Source: Stenotrophomonas sp. UBA2302 (GTDB taxonomy: Bacteria > Pseudomonadota > Gammaproteobacteria > Xanthomonadales > Xanthomonadaceae). Taken from it: 64,000 nt of DNA. This document shows positions 40,431-49,317 of this stretch, piece by piece (position 1 is the stretch's first letter; the number at the start of each line of letters is the position of its first letter). The stretch is from the NCBI GenBank assembly GCA_002345545.1, contig DDVW01000040.1, positions 17,930 to 81,929 of the forward strand, given 5' to 3'. Below the pieces are notes generated by a model that saw nothing but the letters and a program-made list of their open reading frames with translations, was not told the origin of the DNA and searched no databases. Position numbers and translations under genes: made by a program.

Positions 40431-40811
40431 ATGGCGGATGAAACCGGGCATATGCCACGCGGCCCGGGCCGCATCCTGAAAGCCGCCAAGTGGTCCTGGC
40501 AGGGCCTGTGCGCGGCCTGGCTGCATGAATCCTCGTTCCGTCTGGAGGTCTGCCTGTTCCTGGTGCTGGCGCCCGTGGCGCTGTGGCTGGGGCAGGGGCC
40601 GGTCGAGCAGATCCTGCTGATCGGCTCGATGTTGCTGGTGATGGCCATGGAGCTGGTCAATTCGGCGATCGAGGCGGTGATCGAGCGCTATGGCCCGGAG
40701 TACCACGTGCTGGCCGGCCGCGCCAAGGACATGGGATCGGCGGCCGTGTTCGTGCTGATGCTCAATGTGCTGCTGTGCTGGGGGCTGCTGCTGCTGCCCC
40801 GCCTGTTCTGA
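40431..40811 (+). CDS. dgkA: diacylglycerol kinase
   Basis: This 126-residue inner membrane enzyme recycles diacylglycerol to phosphatidic acid. Three hydrophobic segments and the catalytic region AMELVNSAIEAVIE and RAKDMGSAAV are visible, matching DgkA (E-x-x-N-S-A-I-E). The ATG at 40431 (MADETGHMPRGPGR) is chosen because it gives the normal length. It is preceded by a 149-base gap after the kinase gene and is followed by a TerC gene. Confidence 0.93.
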   Translation: MADETGHMPRGPGRILKAAKWSWQGLCAAWLHESSFRLEVCLFLVLAPVALWLGQGPVEQILLIGSMLLVMAMELVNSAIEAVIERYGPEYHVLAGRAKDMGSAAVFVLMLNVLLCWGLLLLPRLF

Positions 40812-40866
40812 TTTCAAGCCGGCGCCGGGCGGCGCCGGCAGTCTGCTCCACTGAAGGATTTTCCGC

Positions 40867-41616
40867 ATGTCTCTCGCGTTTCTCGCCGACCCGAACGTCT
40901 GGGTAACCCTGTTCATGCTCAGTGCACTGGAAATCGTGCTGGGTATCGACAATCTGGTCTTCATCTCCATCGCGGTCGGACGCCTGCCCGAGCACAGGCG
41001 TCCGCTGGCGCGGCGTGTCGGTATCGCGGTGGCCTGCGTCACCCGCATCCTGCTGCTGATCTCGCTGGCCTACCTGGCGCATATGGAGAAGAACCTGTTC
41101 AGCGTGGCCGGCATGGCGATCTCCATGCGCGACCTGGTGCTGATCATCGGTGGCCTGTTCCTGCTCTACAAAGGCACCGTGGAAATCCGCGAGCTGGTCA
41201 GTGGCGGTGAGGATGCCGACCCGACCACCACCAAGGCCACGGCCACCTTCGGCATGGTGATCGCGCAGATCGCGGTCATCGACATCGTGTTCTCGCTGGA
41301 TTCGGTGATCACCGCCGTCGGCATTGCCGATCACGTGCCGGTGATGGTCTGCGCGGTGTTGCTGGCGGTGGCGGTGATGCTGCTGGCGGCCAATCCGCTG
41401 GGCCGTTTCATCGATGCCAACCCGACGGTGAAGCTGCTGGCGCTGGCGTTCATCCTGCTGGTCGGCGCGGTGCTGGTGCTCGACGGCCTGGACGTGCACG
41501 TGCCCAAGCCCTACATCTACGCGGCGATGGGCTTCTCGGTGATGGTGGAGTGGCTGAACCTGCTGATGCGGCGCGGTGCCAAGGCCCACCAGGTGCCGGG
41601 TTCGGACAACTGGTAA
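40867..41616 (+). CDS. TerC family integral membrane protein
   Basis: This 249-residue protein has about seven to eight membrane helices with the TerC hallmarks LSALEIVLGIDNLVF near the start and IVFSLDSVITAVG in the middle, both carrying the conserved acidic residues. TerC proteins are linked to metal ion (manganese) export in several bacteria. It lies 55 bases after dgkA and has no visible riboswitch of the yybP-ykoY type in that gap, but the leader is short. Confidence 0.92.
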   Translation: MSLAFLADPNVWVTLFMLSALEIVLGIDNLVFISIAVGRLPEHRRPLARRVGIAVACVTRILLLISLAYLAHMEKNLFSVAGMAISMRDLVLIIGGLFLLYKGTVEIRELVSGGEDADPTTTKATATFGMVIAQIAVIDIVFSLDSVITAVGIADHVPVMVCAVLLAVAVMLLAANPLGRFIDANPTVKLLALAFILLVGAVLVLDGLDVHVPKPYIYAAMGFSVMVEWLNLLMRRGAKAHQVPGSDNW

Positions 41617-41662
41617 AGCCATCTAGCCTGGCCGGCAGCGCGCCGGTCGCGGCAGTCTCCCG

Positions 41663-41684
41663 GGGGCCGGCACATGCCGGCCCC
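41663..41684. other. perfect 22-base palindrome after TerC gene
   Basis: GGGGCCGGCA-CA-TGCCGGCCCC forms a very stable 10-bp hairpin 46 bases after the stop. There is no T-run, so it is a terminator-like or REP-like element. Confidence 0.5.
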
Positions 41685-41751
41685 TGGCGTATGCACAGGT
41701 TGAACACCGGCCGTGGCATGCTCGGGGCTCCTGCCGTCAAAGGATCCGACC

Positions 41752-42369
41752 ATGCGCCAGCTTTTCCGCCTGATGTTGCTTGCCGTCGCGGCAATCTCGA
41801 TTTCCGGGTGTGGCTACAACGCCATCCAGCAGAAGGACGAGGCGGTCAACGCCGGCTGGTCGGAGGTAGTCAACCAGTACAAGCGTCGCGCCGACCTGAT
41901 CCCCAACCTGGTCAACACCGTGCAGGGCTATGCCCAGCAGGAGCGGCAGGTGCTGACCGAGGTCACCAACGCCCGCGCCAAAGTCGGGCAGATCCAGGTC
42001 AACGCCGACGATGCCGATTCGCTCAAGCAGTTCCAGCAGGCGCAGGGTGAGCTGGGTAGCGCGCTGTCGCGGCTGCTGGTTGTCAGCGAGAACTACCCGA
42101 CGCTGAAATCCGACCAGAATTTCCGCGACCTGCAGGCGCAGCTGGAGGGCACCGAGAACCGCATCACCGTGGCCCGCGGGCGCTACATCCAGCTGGTGCA
42201 GGACTACAACACCTTCATCCGCTCGTTCCCGCAGGTGATCACCGCCAAGCTGTTCGGCTACAAGGCCAAACCCAACTTCACCGTCGACAACGAAGCGCAG
42301 ATCGCGCAGCCGCCGACCGTGGACTTTGGTACGCCGCCGGCCGTGCCGCAGCCCGCCCCGGCACAGTGA
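41752..42369 (+). CDS. LemA family lipoprotein
   Basis: This 205-residue predicted lipoprotein has a signal ending in the lipobox ISGC (Cys20), then the LemA helical domain with QQKDEAVNAGWSEVVNQYKRRADLIPNLVNTVQ, ARAKVGQI, and SENYPTLKSDQNFRDLQAQLEGTENRI. ATG 41752 has AAAGGA upstream. It is the first gene of a three-gene run followed by two TPM-domain genes, a grouping common in Gammaproteobacteria. Its exact function is unknown. Confidence 0.92.
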   Translation: MRQLFRLMLLAVAAISISGCGYNAIQQKDEAVNAGWSEVVNQYKRRADLIPNLVNTVQGYAQQERQVLTEVTNARAKVGQIQVNADDADSLKQFQQAQGELGSALSRLLVVSENYPTLKSDQNFRDLQAQLEGTENRITVARGRYIQLVQDYNTFIRSFPQVITAKLFGYKAKPNFTVDNEAQIAQPPTVDFGTPPAVPQPAPAQ

Positions 42370-42379
42370 GCCGCGCGGG

Positions 42380-43273
42380 ATGAACGTGGTGCTGCGCCGG
42401 TGGGGCCTGTTGCTCTGCCTGCTGGGTCTTGGCTGGGCAGGTCCGCTGCTGGCCCAGCAACTGGCGCCGATTCCGCCGCTGGATTCGCCGGTGGTCGATA
42501 CCACCGGCACCCTGGATGCCGCGCAGAAGCAGGCCCTGGAGCAGCAGGCGCTGGCCCTGCAGCAGCGCAAGGGCAGCCAGCTGCAGGTGCTGATCGTACC
42601 AACCACGCAGCCGGAGGACATTGCCCAGTACGCCACGCGGGTGTTCGACCAGTGGGCGATCGGCCGCAAGGGCGTGGACGATGGTGTGCTGCTGGTGGTG
42701 GCCAGGGATGACCGGCGGGTGCGGATCGAACCGGGTTATGGGTTGGAAGGGGCGATTCCCGATGCGATCGCCAACCGGGTGATCCAGGAGTACCTGGTGC
42801 CGCATTTCCGCCAGAACGACTATGCCGGCGGCATCAGCGCCGCCGCCGGGGTGCTGGTCGGGCTGATCGACGGCGAGGCGTTGCCGGCGCCGGTGGCCAG
42901 CAACCGCACCGGTGGTGATGGCGGTGATGGGGTGTTCTTCATGGCCCTCCTGATCGGCCTGTTCGCCTCGGCGATCATCCGGATGCTGTTGTCCCGGCGT
43001 TCGCGCCCGGTGCGCGGGCTGATCGCAGGCATTGTCGCCGGTGTGGCAGGGCTGCTGCTGGTGTCGATGGTGGGTGGCGGGATCGCCGCGCTGGTGGCGT
43101 TCTTCCTGTCCTTCGGCAATCCGTCGCGCGGTGGCTTCGCCCGCGGTGGCGGCTGGGGCGGAGGCGGCTTCGGTGGCGGTGGTTTTGGCGGGGGCGGTGG
43201 AGGCTTCGGTGGAGGCGGCTGGAGTGGCGGCGGTGGTCGTTCGGGAGGCGGTGGCGCCTCGGGGAGCTGGTGA
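42380..43273 (+). CDS. TPM domain protein with glycine-rich tail
   Basis: This 297-residue membrane-associated protein has a signal peptide (1-25), a TPM phosphatase-like domain (about 32-165) with DTTGTLDAAQKQALEQQ and the GYGLEGAIPDA segment, and two hydrophobic segments (about 188-240). It ends in a roughly 50-residue Gly/Ser/Phe/Trp-rich low-complexity tail. It follows the LemA gene by 10 bases and overlaps the next gene by one base. The TPM fold is known from photosystem repair and MOLO-1 proteins; its bacterial role is unsettled. Confidence 0.88.
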   Translation: MNVVLRRWGLLLCLLGLGWAGPLLAQQLAPIPPLDSPVVDTTGTLDAAQKQALEQQALALQQRKGSQLQVLIVPTTQPEDIAQYATRVFDQWAIGRKGVDDGVLLVVARDDRRVRIEPGYGLEGAIPDAIANRVIQEYLVPHFRQNDYAGGISAAAGVLVGLIDGEALPAPVASNRTGGDGGDGVFFMALLIGLFASAIIRMLLSRRSRPVRGLIAGIVAGVAGLLLVSMVGGGIAALVAFFLSFGNPSRGGFARGGGWGGGGFGGGGFGGGGGGFGGGGWSGGGGRSGGGGASGSW

Positions 43274-43776
43274 TGCGCTGGTTACGCCATCTTTTCGCAC
43301 CCTCGGCCCATTCGGTGTTCCCGGAAGCCAGCCTGGAGCGCATCGCCCACGCCATTGCCGACGGCGAGCGCACGCATGGCGGGCAGGTGATGTTTGCGGT
43401 CGAATCGGACCTGGCGTTGTCGTCCTTGTGGAAAGGTGTCACGCCGCGACAGCGTGCCGGGCACGCCTTCGCGCTGCTGCGGACCTGGGATACCGAGGCC
43501 AACAACGGTGTGCTGGTCTATTTATTGCTGGCCGACCACGCGATCGAGATCGTTGCCGATCGCGGTCTGCATGGGCGTGTCGAAGCGGAACAGTGGCAGC
43601 GGATCTGCACGCATCTGCGTACAAAGCTGGGTGAGGGCGAGTACGAGGCGGCAGTACTGGTCGCCATCGCCGGGGTTTCGCAGTTGCTGGCGCGGCACTT
43701 CCCGGCCGACCCGGAGCGGCCGCGCGGCAACGAATTGCCGGACCGCCCGCAGCTGATCGACGGGGCGGGCGGTTGA
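43273..43776 (+). CDS. TPM domain protein, short form
   Basis: This 167-residue soluble TPM-like protein has [32 protein letters not shown] and [12 protein letters not shown], without a signal peptide. The ATG at 43273 shares its first base with the upstream stop (TGATG). It is the third gene of the LemA-TPM-TPM operon. The substrate is unknown; if it acts on envelope or membrane partners it does so from the cytoplasmic side. Confidence 0.88.
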   Translation: MRWLRHLFAPSAHSVFPEASLERIAHAIADGERTHGGQVMFAVESDLALSSLWKGVTPRQRAGHAFALLRTWDTEANNGVLVYLLLADHAIEIVADRGLHGRVEAEQWQRICTHLRTKLGEGEYEAAVLVAIAGVSQLLARHFPADPERPRGNELPDRPQLIDGAGG

Positions 43777-43813
43777 CGCGAGAATAGGGGCTCGTTCGCC
43801 ACTGCGTGCCCAC

Positions 43814-44722
43814 ATGATCCATCTCCACGACATAGACCCCGTCGCCTTCTCGCTGGGGCCGATCAAGGTGCACTGGTACGGCATCATGTACCTGCTCGGC
43901 TTCGCCGCCGCCTGGTGGCTGGGCCGTGTGCGCATCCGCGCCGGGCGGCTGCCGGGCGTGGACATGAACGGCTTTTCCGACCTGCTGTTCTACAGCATGC
44001 TCGGCGTGGTGCTGGGCGGGCGCATCGGCTACATGCTGTTCTACGCCAGCGCCGACTGGTTGGCCAACCCGATGATCCTGCTGCGGGTGTGGGAAGGCGG
44101 CATGAGTTTCCACGGCGGCCTGCTCGGCGTGCTGATCGCCGGCTGGTGGTGGACGCGCAAGCACAAGCTGCATTTCTTCGACACCATCGATTTCGTCGCG
44201 CCGCTGGTGCCGCTGGGGCTGGGGTTCGGCCGGCTGGGCAATTTCATCGGGGGCGAGCTGTTCGGCAAGTTCACCCATGCTGGCTGGGGCGTGATCTTCC
44301 CGCAGGCACCGCTGAAGGACATTCCCGCCGGTCTGCCGAGCATGCAGCAGCTGATGTCGGCTGCGCAGATCCAGCAGGACTACGCCGCTGGCCTGCTCAA
44401 CCAGTACGCACGCCATCCCTCGCAGCTGTATGAAGGGCTGCTGGAAGGGCTGGTGATGTTCGTGGTGCTGTGGGCGTTCTCGATGAAGCCGCGTGCCCGC
44501 TATGCGGTGTCCGGCCTGTTCGCGCTGCTGTATGGCAGTTTCCGCTTCCTGGTCGAGTTCGTGCGCATGCCCGACAACGGCGTGTATGTGGCGTTCGACT
44601 GGCTGACCCGCGGGCAGATCCTGAGCCTGCCGCTGATCGTGCTGGGGCTGGCACTGCTGGTGCTGTCGCGGCGTGCGCCGGTGCTGCAGCCGCTGCTTCC
44701 GGCAAGGGGAGAAAAGGCATGA
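43814..44722 (+). CDS. lgt: prolipoprotein diacylglyceryl transferase
   Basis: Lgt moves a diacylglyceryl group from phosphatidylglycerol to the lipobox Cys of prolipoproteins. The 302-residue product has seven membrane segments with [23 protein letters not shown] and [13 protein letters not shown] (the catalytic region), and [12 protein letters not shown]. Its stop overlaps the thyA start (ATGA), indicating translational coupling with thyA and, downstream, folA. Confidence 0.96.
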   Translation: MIHLHDIDPVAFSLGPIKVHWYGIMYLLGFAAAWWLGRVRIRAGRLPGVDMNGFSDLLFYSMLGVVLGGRIGYMLFYASADWLANPMILLRVWEGGMSFHGGLLGVLIAGWWWTRKHKLHFFDTIDFVAPLVPLGLGFGRLGNFIGGELFGKFTHAGWGVIFPQAPLKDIPAGLPSMQQLMSAAQIQQDYAAGLLNQYARHPSQLYEGLLEGLVMFVVLWAFSMKPRARYAVSGLFALLYGSFRFLVEFVRMPDNGVYVAFDWLTRGQILSLPLIVLGLALLVLSRRAPVLQPLLPARGEKA

Positions 44723-45513
44723 AGCAATACCTGGACCTGCTGCGGCACGTGCTCGAACACGGCAGCGAGAAATCCGACCGTACCGGCACCGGCACGCGCA
44801 GCGTGTTCGGCTGGCAGATGCGCTTCGATCTGAACGAAGGCTTCCCGCTGGTCACCACCAAGAAGCTGCACCTGCGCTCGATCATCCACGAGCTGCTGTG
44901 GTTCCTGAAGGGTGATACCAATATCGCCTACCTCAAGGACAACCAGGTGCGGATCTGGGACGAATGGGCCGACGAGAACGGCGACCTCGGTCCGGTCTAC
45001 GGCAAGCAGTGGCGCAGTTGGGCGACGGCTGACGGCCGCGAGATCGACCAGATGCAGTGGCTGGTCGATGAGATCAAGCGCAACCCGGATTCGCGGCGGC
45101 TGGTGGTCAGCGCCTGGAACGTCGGCGAGCTGGCGCAGATGGCGCTGATGCCGTGCCACAACCTGTTCCAGTTCTACGTGGTCGACGGCAAGCTCAGCTG
45201 CCAGCTGTACCAGCGCAGCGGCGACATCTTCCTCGGCGTGCCGTTCAACATCGCCAGCTATGCGCTGCTCACCCACATGGTGGCGCAGGCCACCGGCCTG
45301 GGCGTGGGCGATTTCGTGCACACGCTGGGCGATGCGCACCTGTATTCCAACCACTACGAACAGGCGCGTGAGCAGTTGTCGCGGCAGCCGCGCGCGCTGC
45401 CGACGCTGTGGCTGAACCCGGAAGTGACCGACCTGTTCGGCTTCACGTTCGATGACATCCGCATCGATGGCTACGATCCATATCCGGCGATCAAGGCGCC
45501 GGTGGCGGTGTGA
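44719..45513 (+). CDS. thyA: thymidylate synthase
   Basis: ThyA methylates dUMP with methylene-THF, producing dihydrofolate. At 264 residues it equals E. coli ThyA. Catalytic Cys146 (ALMPCHN) and the preceding conserved region, [17 protein letters not shown], and the ending AIKAPVAV are present. The ATG at 44719 follows AGGGGAGAAAAGG and overlaps the lgt stop. It is coupled to folA, which regenerates THF, by a one-base overlap. Confidence 0.99.
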   Translation: MKQYLDLLRHVLEHGSEKSDRTGTGTRSVFGWQMRFDLNEGFPLVTTKKLHLRSIIHELLWFLKGDTNIAYLKDNQVRIWDEWADENGDLGPVYGKQWRSWATADGREIDQMQWLVDEIKRNPDSRRLVVSAWNVGELAQMALMPCHNLFQFYVVDGKLSCQLYQRSGDIFLGVPFNIASYALLTHMVAQATGLGVGDFVHTLGDAHLYSNHYEQAREQLSRQPRALPTLWLNPEVTDLFGFTFDDIRIDGYDPYPAIKAPVAV

Positions 45514-46004
45514 TGAAGCTGTCGATGATCGCCGCGCTGGACCGCAACCGGGGCATCGGCCAGGACAACGGCATGCCGTGGCACCTGCCCGACGATTTCA
45601 GGCACTTCAAGGCGCTCACCCTCGGCAAGCCGATCCTGATGGGGCGCAAGACCGCGCAGTCACTCGGCCGCGCGCTGCCGGGCCGCACCAACCTGGTGCT
45701 GACCCGCAGCGGCCAGGTGCCGTTCGCCGGCATGCAGGCGGTGGCGTCGCTGCAGCAGGCGCAGGCCATTGCTTCCGATGAAGGGGCGAGCGAGCTGTGC
45801 GTGATCGGTGGTGGCGAGATCTACCGCCTGTTGCTGGATCAGGCCACTGACCTGTACCTGACCTGGGTGGACACCGAGGTGGTGGCCGACACGCATTTTC
45901 CGGAAGTGGATCCTGCGCAGTGGCAGGAAGTGGCCAGCCAGCCGCACGCCGCCGATGAGCGCCATGCTTTCGCCTTCCGCTTCGCGCACTACGTGCGGCG
46001 CTGA
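45513..46004 (+). CDS. folA: dihydrofolate reductase
   Basis: FolA reduces dihydrofolate to THF with NADPH and recycles the dihydrofolate made by ThyA. The 163-residue protein has MIAALDRNRGIGQDNGMPWHLPDDFRHFKALT at the start and the NADPH-binding MGRKTAQSLGRALPGR and VIGGGEIYRLLL. The ATG at 45513 overlaps the thyA stop by one base (TGATG). A stable hairpin follows. No resistance-associated change can be judged from sequence alone. Confidence 0.97.
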   Translation: MKLSMIAALDRNRGIGQDNGMPWHLPDDFRHFKALTLGKPILMGRKTAQSLGRALPGRTNLVLTRSGQVPFAGMQAVASLQQAQAIASDEGASELCVIGGGEIYRLLLDQATDLYLTWVDTEVVADTHFPEVDPAQWQEVASQPHAADERHAFAFRFAHYVRR

Positions 46005-46036
46005 AGACGCCCGGGGCGCAGGGGAGCCGCTACGTG

Positions 46037-46059
46037 ACCATCGGCGATCTGCCGATGGT
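46037..46059. terminator. bidirectional terminator-like hairpin between folA and apaH
   Basis: A perfect 9-bp stem ACCATCGGC/GCCGATGGT (loop GATCT) lies between two convergent genes. A weak run of T (TTTC) follows on the + strand. Confidence 0.55.
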
Positions 46060-46066
46060 CCGGATT

Positions 46067-47092
46067 TCATTCGCCGGGAGCGGGCTTGTGCGGATTGCCG
46101 CCAGGCTGGCTGGTGCCGCCATTGCCGCCACCCCGAGGCCGATGCCGGCGCGGGCGCCGGCGCTGTTCTCCACGCTCGTTGCCGTTGCCGTTGCCGTTGC
46201 CGTCGGGGCGCGGCGCGGTGCGGCGCTCCGGTTGTGGTTTGCGCGGCGGCTGCACGCCGGGCACCACTGCCGGCATATCGCGGCCGGGAACCTGCACCAC
46301 GCGCAGTTCCTCGCTGTCCAGCTGCAGCGCGGTGAGCTTGCCGCCCCAGACCGCGCCGGTGTCGATGGCGTGCACGCCCTGGGTGATGGTCAGGCCCAGC
46401 GCCGACCAGTGGCCGCAGACCATTTTCAGCTCACGCTCGACCCGGCCCGGGACTTCGAACCACGGGTACATGCCTTGTGCCTGGGTGCCGGGCGTGCCCT
46501 TGTCTTCCATGCCGATGCGCCCGCTGGGCGTGCAGTAGCGCATGCGGGTGAAGATGTTGATGATCGCGCGCGAGCGGTCATAGCCGCTCAGGCCCGGCGA
46601 CCACGCCGGCTTGTCGCCATACATGTTGCGGAACAGCTTGCGGTAACCGTTGCCGTGCAACTGCTGCTCGACTTCGCGCGCATGCTTCTCGGCCAGCGCC
46701 ACGGTCCACTTCGGTGCCAGCCCGGCATGGAACATCATCCAGCCCAGCTCGCGGTCCACGTGCACCAGCTTCTGCAGGCGCAGCCAGTCCAGCAGCACGT
46801 CGCGGTCCTCGGCCAGCACCACGCGCTGCAGGTCCGGATTGACCTTGCGCTGTTCTTCCTCGCTGCGTGCGCCGATGGCCAGCAGCGACAGGTCGTGGTT
46901 GCCCAGTACCACCGCGCTGTGCTCACGCAGCGAATGCACCAGCCGCAGTGTTTCCAGCGACTGTCCGCCACGGTTGACCAGGTCGCCACAGAACCAGAGC
47001 CTGTCCGCGGCCGGGTCGAAGTTGATCTTTTCCAGCAGCCGCCGGGTGACGTCGTAACAGCCTTGCAGGTCGCCAATCGCCCAGATCGCCAT
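46067..47092 (-). CDS. apaH: symmetrical bis(5'-nucleosyl)-tetraphosphatase with basic low-complexity tail
   Basis: ApaH splits Ap4A and decaps NpnN RNAs. The 341-residue protein has the complete metallophosphatase core: IWAIGDLQGC, CGDLVNRGG and LGNHDL, then MFHAGLAP, and GHWSALG. E. coli ApaH has about 280 residues. Here a roughly 70-residue Pro/Arg/Gly/Asn-rich tail is added, encoded in part by a (GTTGCC)x4 microsatellite that gives a Gly-Asn repeat. It overlaps apaG by one base and is the last gene of the lptD-surA-pdxA-rsmA-apaG-apaH operon. Confidence 0.96.
   Translation of the reverse strand: MAIWAIGDLQGCYDVTRRLLEKINFDPAADRLWFCGDLVNRGGQSLETLRLVHSLREHSAVVLGNHDLSLLAIGARSEEEQRKVNPDLQRVVLAEDRDVLLDWLRLQKLVHVDRELGWMMFHAGLAPKWTVALAEKHAREVEQQLHGNGYRKLFRNMYGDKPAWSPGLSGYDRSRAIINIFTRMRYCTPSGRIGMEDKGTPGTQAQGMYPWFEVPGRVERELKMVCGHWSALGLTITQGVHAIDTGAVWGGKLTALQLDSEELRVVQVPGRDMPAVVPGVQPPRKPQPERRTAPRPDGNGNGNGNERGEQRRRPRRHRPRGGGNGGTSQPGGNPHKPAPGE
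46178..46201. repeat. hexanucleotide microsatellite in apaH
   Basis: Four perfect GTTGCC copies (read on the minus strand as GGCAAC, Gly-Asn) lie in the 3' part of apaH. Copy changes would lengthen or shorten the tail in frame. Confidence 0.8.
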
Positions 47093-47475
47093 CAGTGCAG
47101 CGTCCTGGGAATGGACAGCACAAACGGCGCGATCGGCGCGGCGAACTCGGTGCCATCGTCGGCCAGCATGTCGTAGTGGCCCTGCATGGTGCCGCGCTCG
47201 GTGCCGAGCATGACCCCGGAGGTGTAGCGGAATTCCTCGCCGGGGCGAAGCCGTGGCTGTTCGCCGACCACGCCCTCGCCATTGATGTGCTCGACCCGCC
47301 CTTCGCCATCGGTGATGCGCCAGTGGCGGCTGATCAGGCGCGCGGGGACGGTGCCACGGTTGTGGATGCGGATCGTGTAGGCGAAGGCGAAGCGCCCGTC
47401 TTCAGGTGCCGACTGGTCGTCGACGAAGCGGGGCGTCACTTCGATCTCGATCGCGTAGTGGCGGGAATCTTCCAT
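47092..47475 (-). CDS. apaG: ApaG family protein
   Basis: This 127-residue protein has the ApaG fold: [59 protein letters not shown] and TMQGHYDM. ApaG binds pyrophosphates and divalent cobalt in vitro in some species; its cellular role is unclear. The start at 47475 ([13 protein letters not shown]) is preferred over upstream in-frame starts. It sits between rsmA and apaH as in E. coli and overlaps apaH by one base. Confidence 0.94.
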   Translation of the reverse strand: MEDSRHYAIEIEVTPRFVDDQSAPEDGRFAFAYTIRIHNRGTVPARLISRHWRITDGEGRVEHINGEGVVGEQPRLRPGEEFRYTSGVMLGTERGTMQGHYDMLADDGTEFAAPIAPFVLSIPRTLH

Positions 47476-47524
47476 GGGGGGAGTGTAAGCAAAAGCAGGT
47501 GATCGGATGGTGCGGTGACCGCAC

Positions 47525-48337
47525 TCAGGCGTGTGGTGCGTTGGCCAGGCGGATGAAGTCGTCCACTTCCAGCTGCTCGGCACGCATATCGCTGCGCACG
47601 CCGGCTGCTTCGAACTGGACCTCGTTGATGACGCCGTTGAGTGCGTTGCGCAGGGTCTTGCGGCGCTGGCCGAAGGCGGCCTTGACCACTTCGGCAAAAC
47701 GCCGCGGATCGTCGATAGCGACCGTGGCCGGGTCGCGCGGCACCAGCCGCACCACGGCCGAATCCACCTTCGGCGGCGGCCGGAACGCGCCCGGTGGCAC
47801 CACGAACAGCGAGGTGACTTCACAGAAAGCCTGCAGCATCACGCTCAGGCGGCCGTAGACCTTGCTGCCCGGCGCGGCGGCCATGCGGTCGACCACTTCC
47901 TTCTGCAGCATGAAGGTCATGTCCGAAATCGCCGCGGCGTGTTCCAGCGCATGGAACAGGATCGGCGAGGAGATGTTGTACGGCAGGTTGCCGACCAGGC
48001 GGATCTGCGCAGCGCCGGCCAGTTCGGTGAAATCCACCTGCAACACATCGCGATGGACGATGGTCAGCTCGCCCAGCGGTGCGGCTGCGGCGGTGAGCGG
48101 CGCGATCAGGTCGCGGTCGAACTCGATCACCGTCAGCTTCGGGTGGCGGCGCAGCAGCGGGAAGGTGATGGCACCCTGGCCCGGGCCGATCTCGACCAGG
48201 CGGTCGCCGTCTTTCGGGTTGACCGCCAGCACGATCTTCTCGACGTAATGCGCGTCGGCGAGGAAGTGCTGGCCCAGCTGTTTCTTGGCGGGCGCGGTGA
48301 AACCGGCGCCGGTACGCGGGGAATGCGAGGAATTCAT
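47525..48337 (-). CDS. rsmA: 16S rRNA dimethyladenosine transferase
   Basis: RsmA (KsgA) dimethylates two adenosines of the 3' hairpin of 16S rRNA. The 270-residue protein has [12 protein letters not shown] near the start, the SAM-binding [10 protein letters not shown], the catalytic [11 protein letters not shown] and QKEVVDRM, then [16 protein letters not shown]. The stop of pdxA overlaps its start by four bases, so pdxA-rsmA translation is coupled. Confidence 0.97.
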   Translation of the reverse strand: MNSSHSPRTGAGFTAPAKKQLGQHFLADAHYVEKIVLAVNPKDGDRLVEIGPGQGAITFPLLRRHPKLTVIEFDRDLIAPLTAAAAPLGELTIVHRDVLQVDFTELAGAAQIRLVGNLPYNISSPILFHALEHAAAISDMTFMLQKEVVDRMAAAPGSKVYGRLSVMLQAFCEVTSLFVVPPGAFRPPPKVDSAVVRLVPRDPATVAIDDPRRFAEVVKAAFGQRRKTLRNALNGVINEVQFEAAGVRSDMRAEQLEVDDFIRLANAPHA

Positions 48338-49314
48338 CGGGCGATTTTACGGTGAGCGGCCAGCTGCGCGCACAGCGCGGTGGCGGCGAACAGGCTGGAA
48401 GGATCGGCGATGCCCTTGCCAGCCAGGTCCAGGGCGGTGCCGTGGTCCACCGCCACGCGCGGGTAGGGCAGGCCCAGGGTGATGTTGGTGGCCTGTTCGA
48501 AGCCGCTGTACTTGAGCACCGGCAGGCCCTGGTCGTGATACATCGCCAGCACCGCGTCGAAACCGCGCAGCTTGGCAGGCAGGAAGGCGGTATCGGCCGG
48601 CAGCGGGCCGATCAGCTCCATGCCTTCGCCGCGCAGCTGTTGCAGCAGCGGGATGATCACCTCCAGTTCCTCGTGGCCGAGGTGGCCGTCTTCACCGGCA
48701 TGGGGGTTCAGCCCGAGCACGGCGATGCGCGGCCGGGCCAGGCCGAAGGCGTGGCGCAGCGCGTCGTGGGTGGTGGTGATGACGGTGCGCAGGCTGTCGG
48801 TGCGGATCGCATCGGCAACGGCACGCAATGGCAGGTGGGTGGTGGCCAGCGCGACCCGGACGATGTCGTTGGCCAGCATCATCACCACCTCGACCCCCGC
48901 CTGTCCGGCCAGCAGTTCGGTAGTGCCGCTGTAGGCGATGCCGCCTTCATTGATGACCGCCTTGTGCACCGGGCCGGTGACCACGCCGTCGAGCGTGCCC
49001 TCCAGACAGGCGCGGCCGGCACCGAGCAGGGCGTCGATCACCGCGCGCGCATTGCGCGGATCGGCGTGGCCGAAGTGCGACGGAACCGCATTGCGGACTT
49101 CACGCAGGCGCAGGTCGCCGGGCGCGCGGGCGATCGCGCTCTCCGGCAGCAGCTGCAGCGGCAGGTCGAGCGCGGCGGCGGCGGCATGCAAGGTGTCCGG
49201 GTCCGCAAACGCCAACAGCCGGCAATCGCTGCGCGGCTGTTGGGCAAGGCGGATGCAGAGTTCCGGGCCGATCCCGGCGGGCTCGCCCGGGACCAGAGCG
49301 AGCTGGGGGATCAT
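48334..49314 (-). CDS. pdxA: 4-hydroxythreonine-4-phosphate dehydrogenase
   Basis: PdxA catalyses the oxidation step of the DXP-dependent pyridoxal phosphate pathway. The 326-residue product has PGEPAGIGPELC, TGPVHKAVINEGG, GLNPHAGEDGHLG, and the metal-binding MYHDQGLPVLKY and DHGTALDLAGKG. It starts four bases after the surA stop and overlaps rsmA by four bases. Confidence 0.97.
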   Translation of the reverse strand: MIPQLALVPGEPAGIGPELCIRLAQQPRSDCRLLAFADPDTLHAAAAALDLPLQLLPESAIARAPGDLRLREVRNAVPSHFGHADPRNARAVIDALLGAGRACLEGTLDGVVTGPVHKAVINEGGIAYSGTTELLAGQAGVEVVMMLANDIVRVALATTHLPLRAVADAIRTDSLRTVITTTHDALRHAFGLARPRIAVLGLNPHAGEDGHLGHEELEVIIPLLQQLRGEGMELIGPLPADTAFLPAKLRGFDAVLAMYHDQGLPVLKYSGFEQATNITLGLPYPRVAVDHGTALDLAGKGIADPSSLFAATALCAQLAAHRKIAR

Positions 49315-49317
49315 TGG

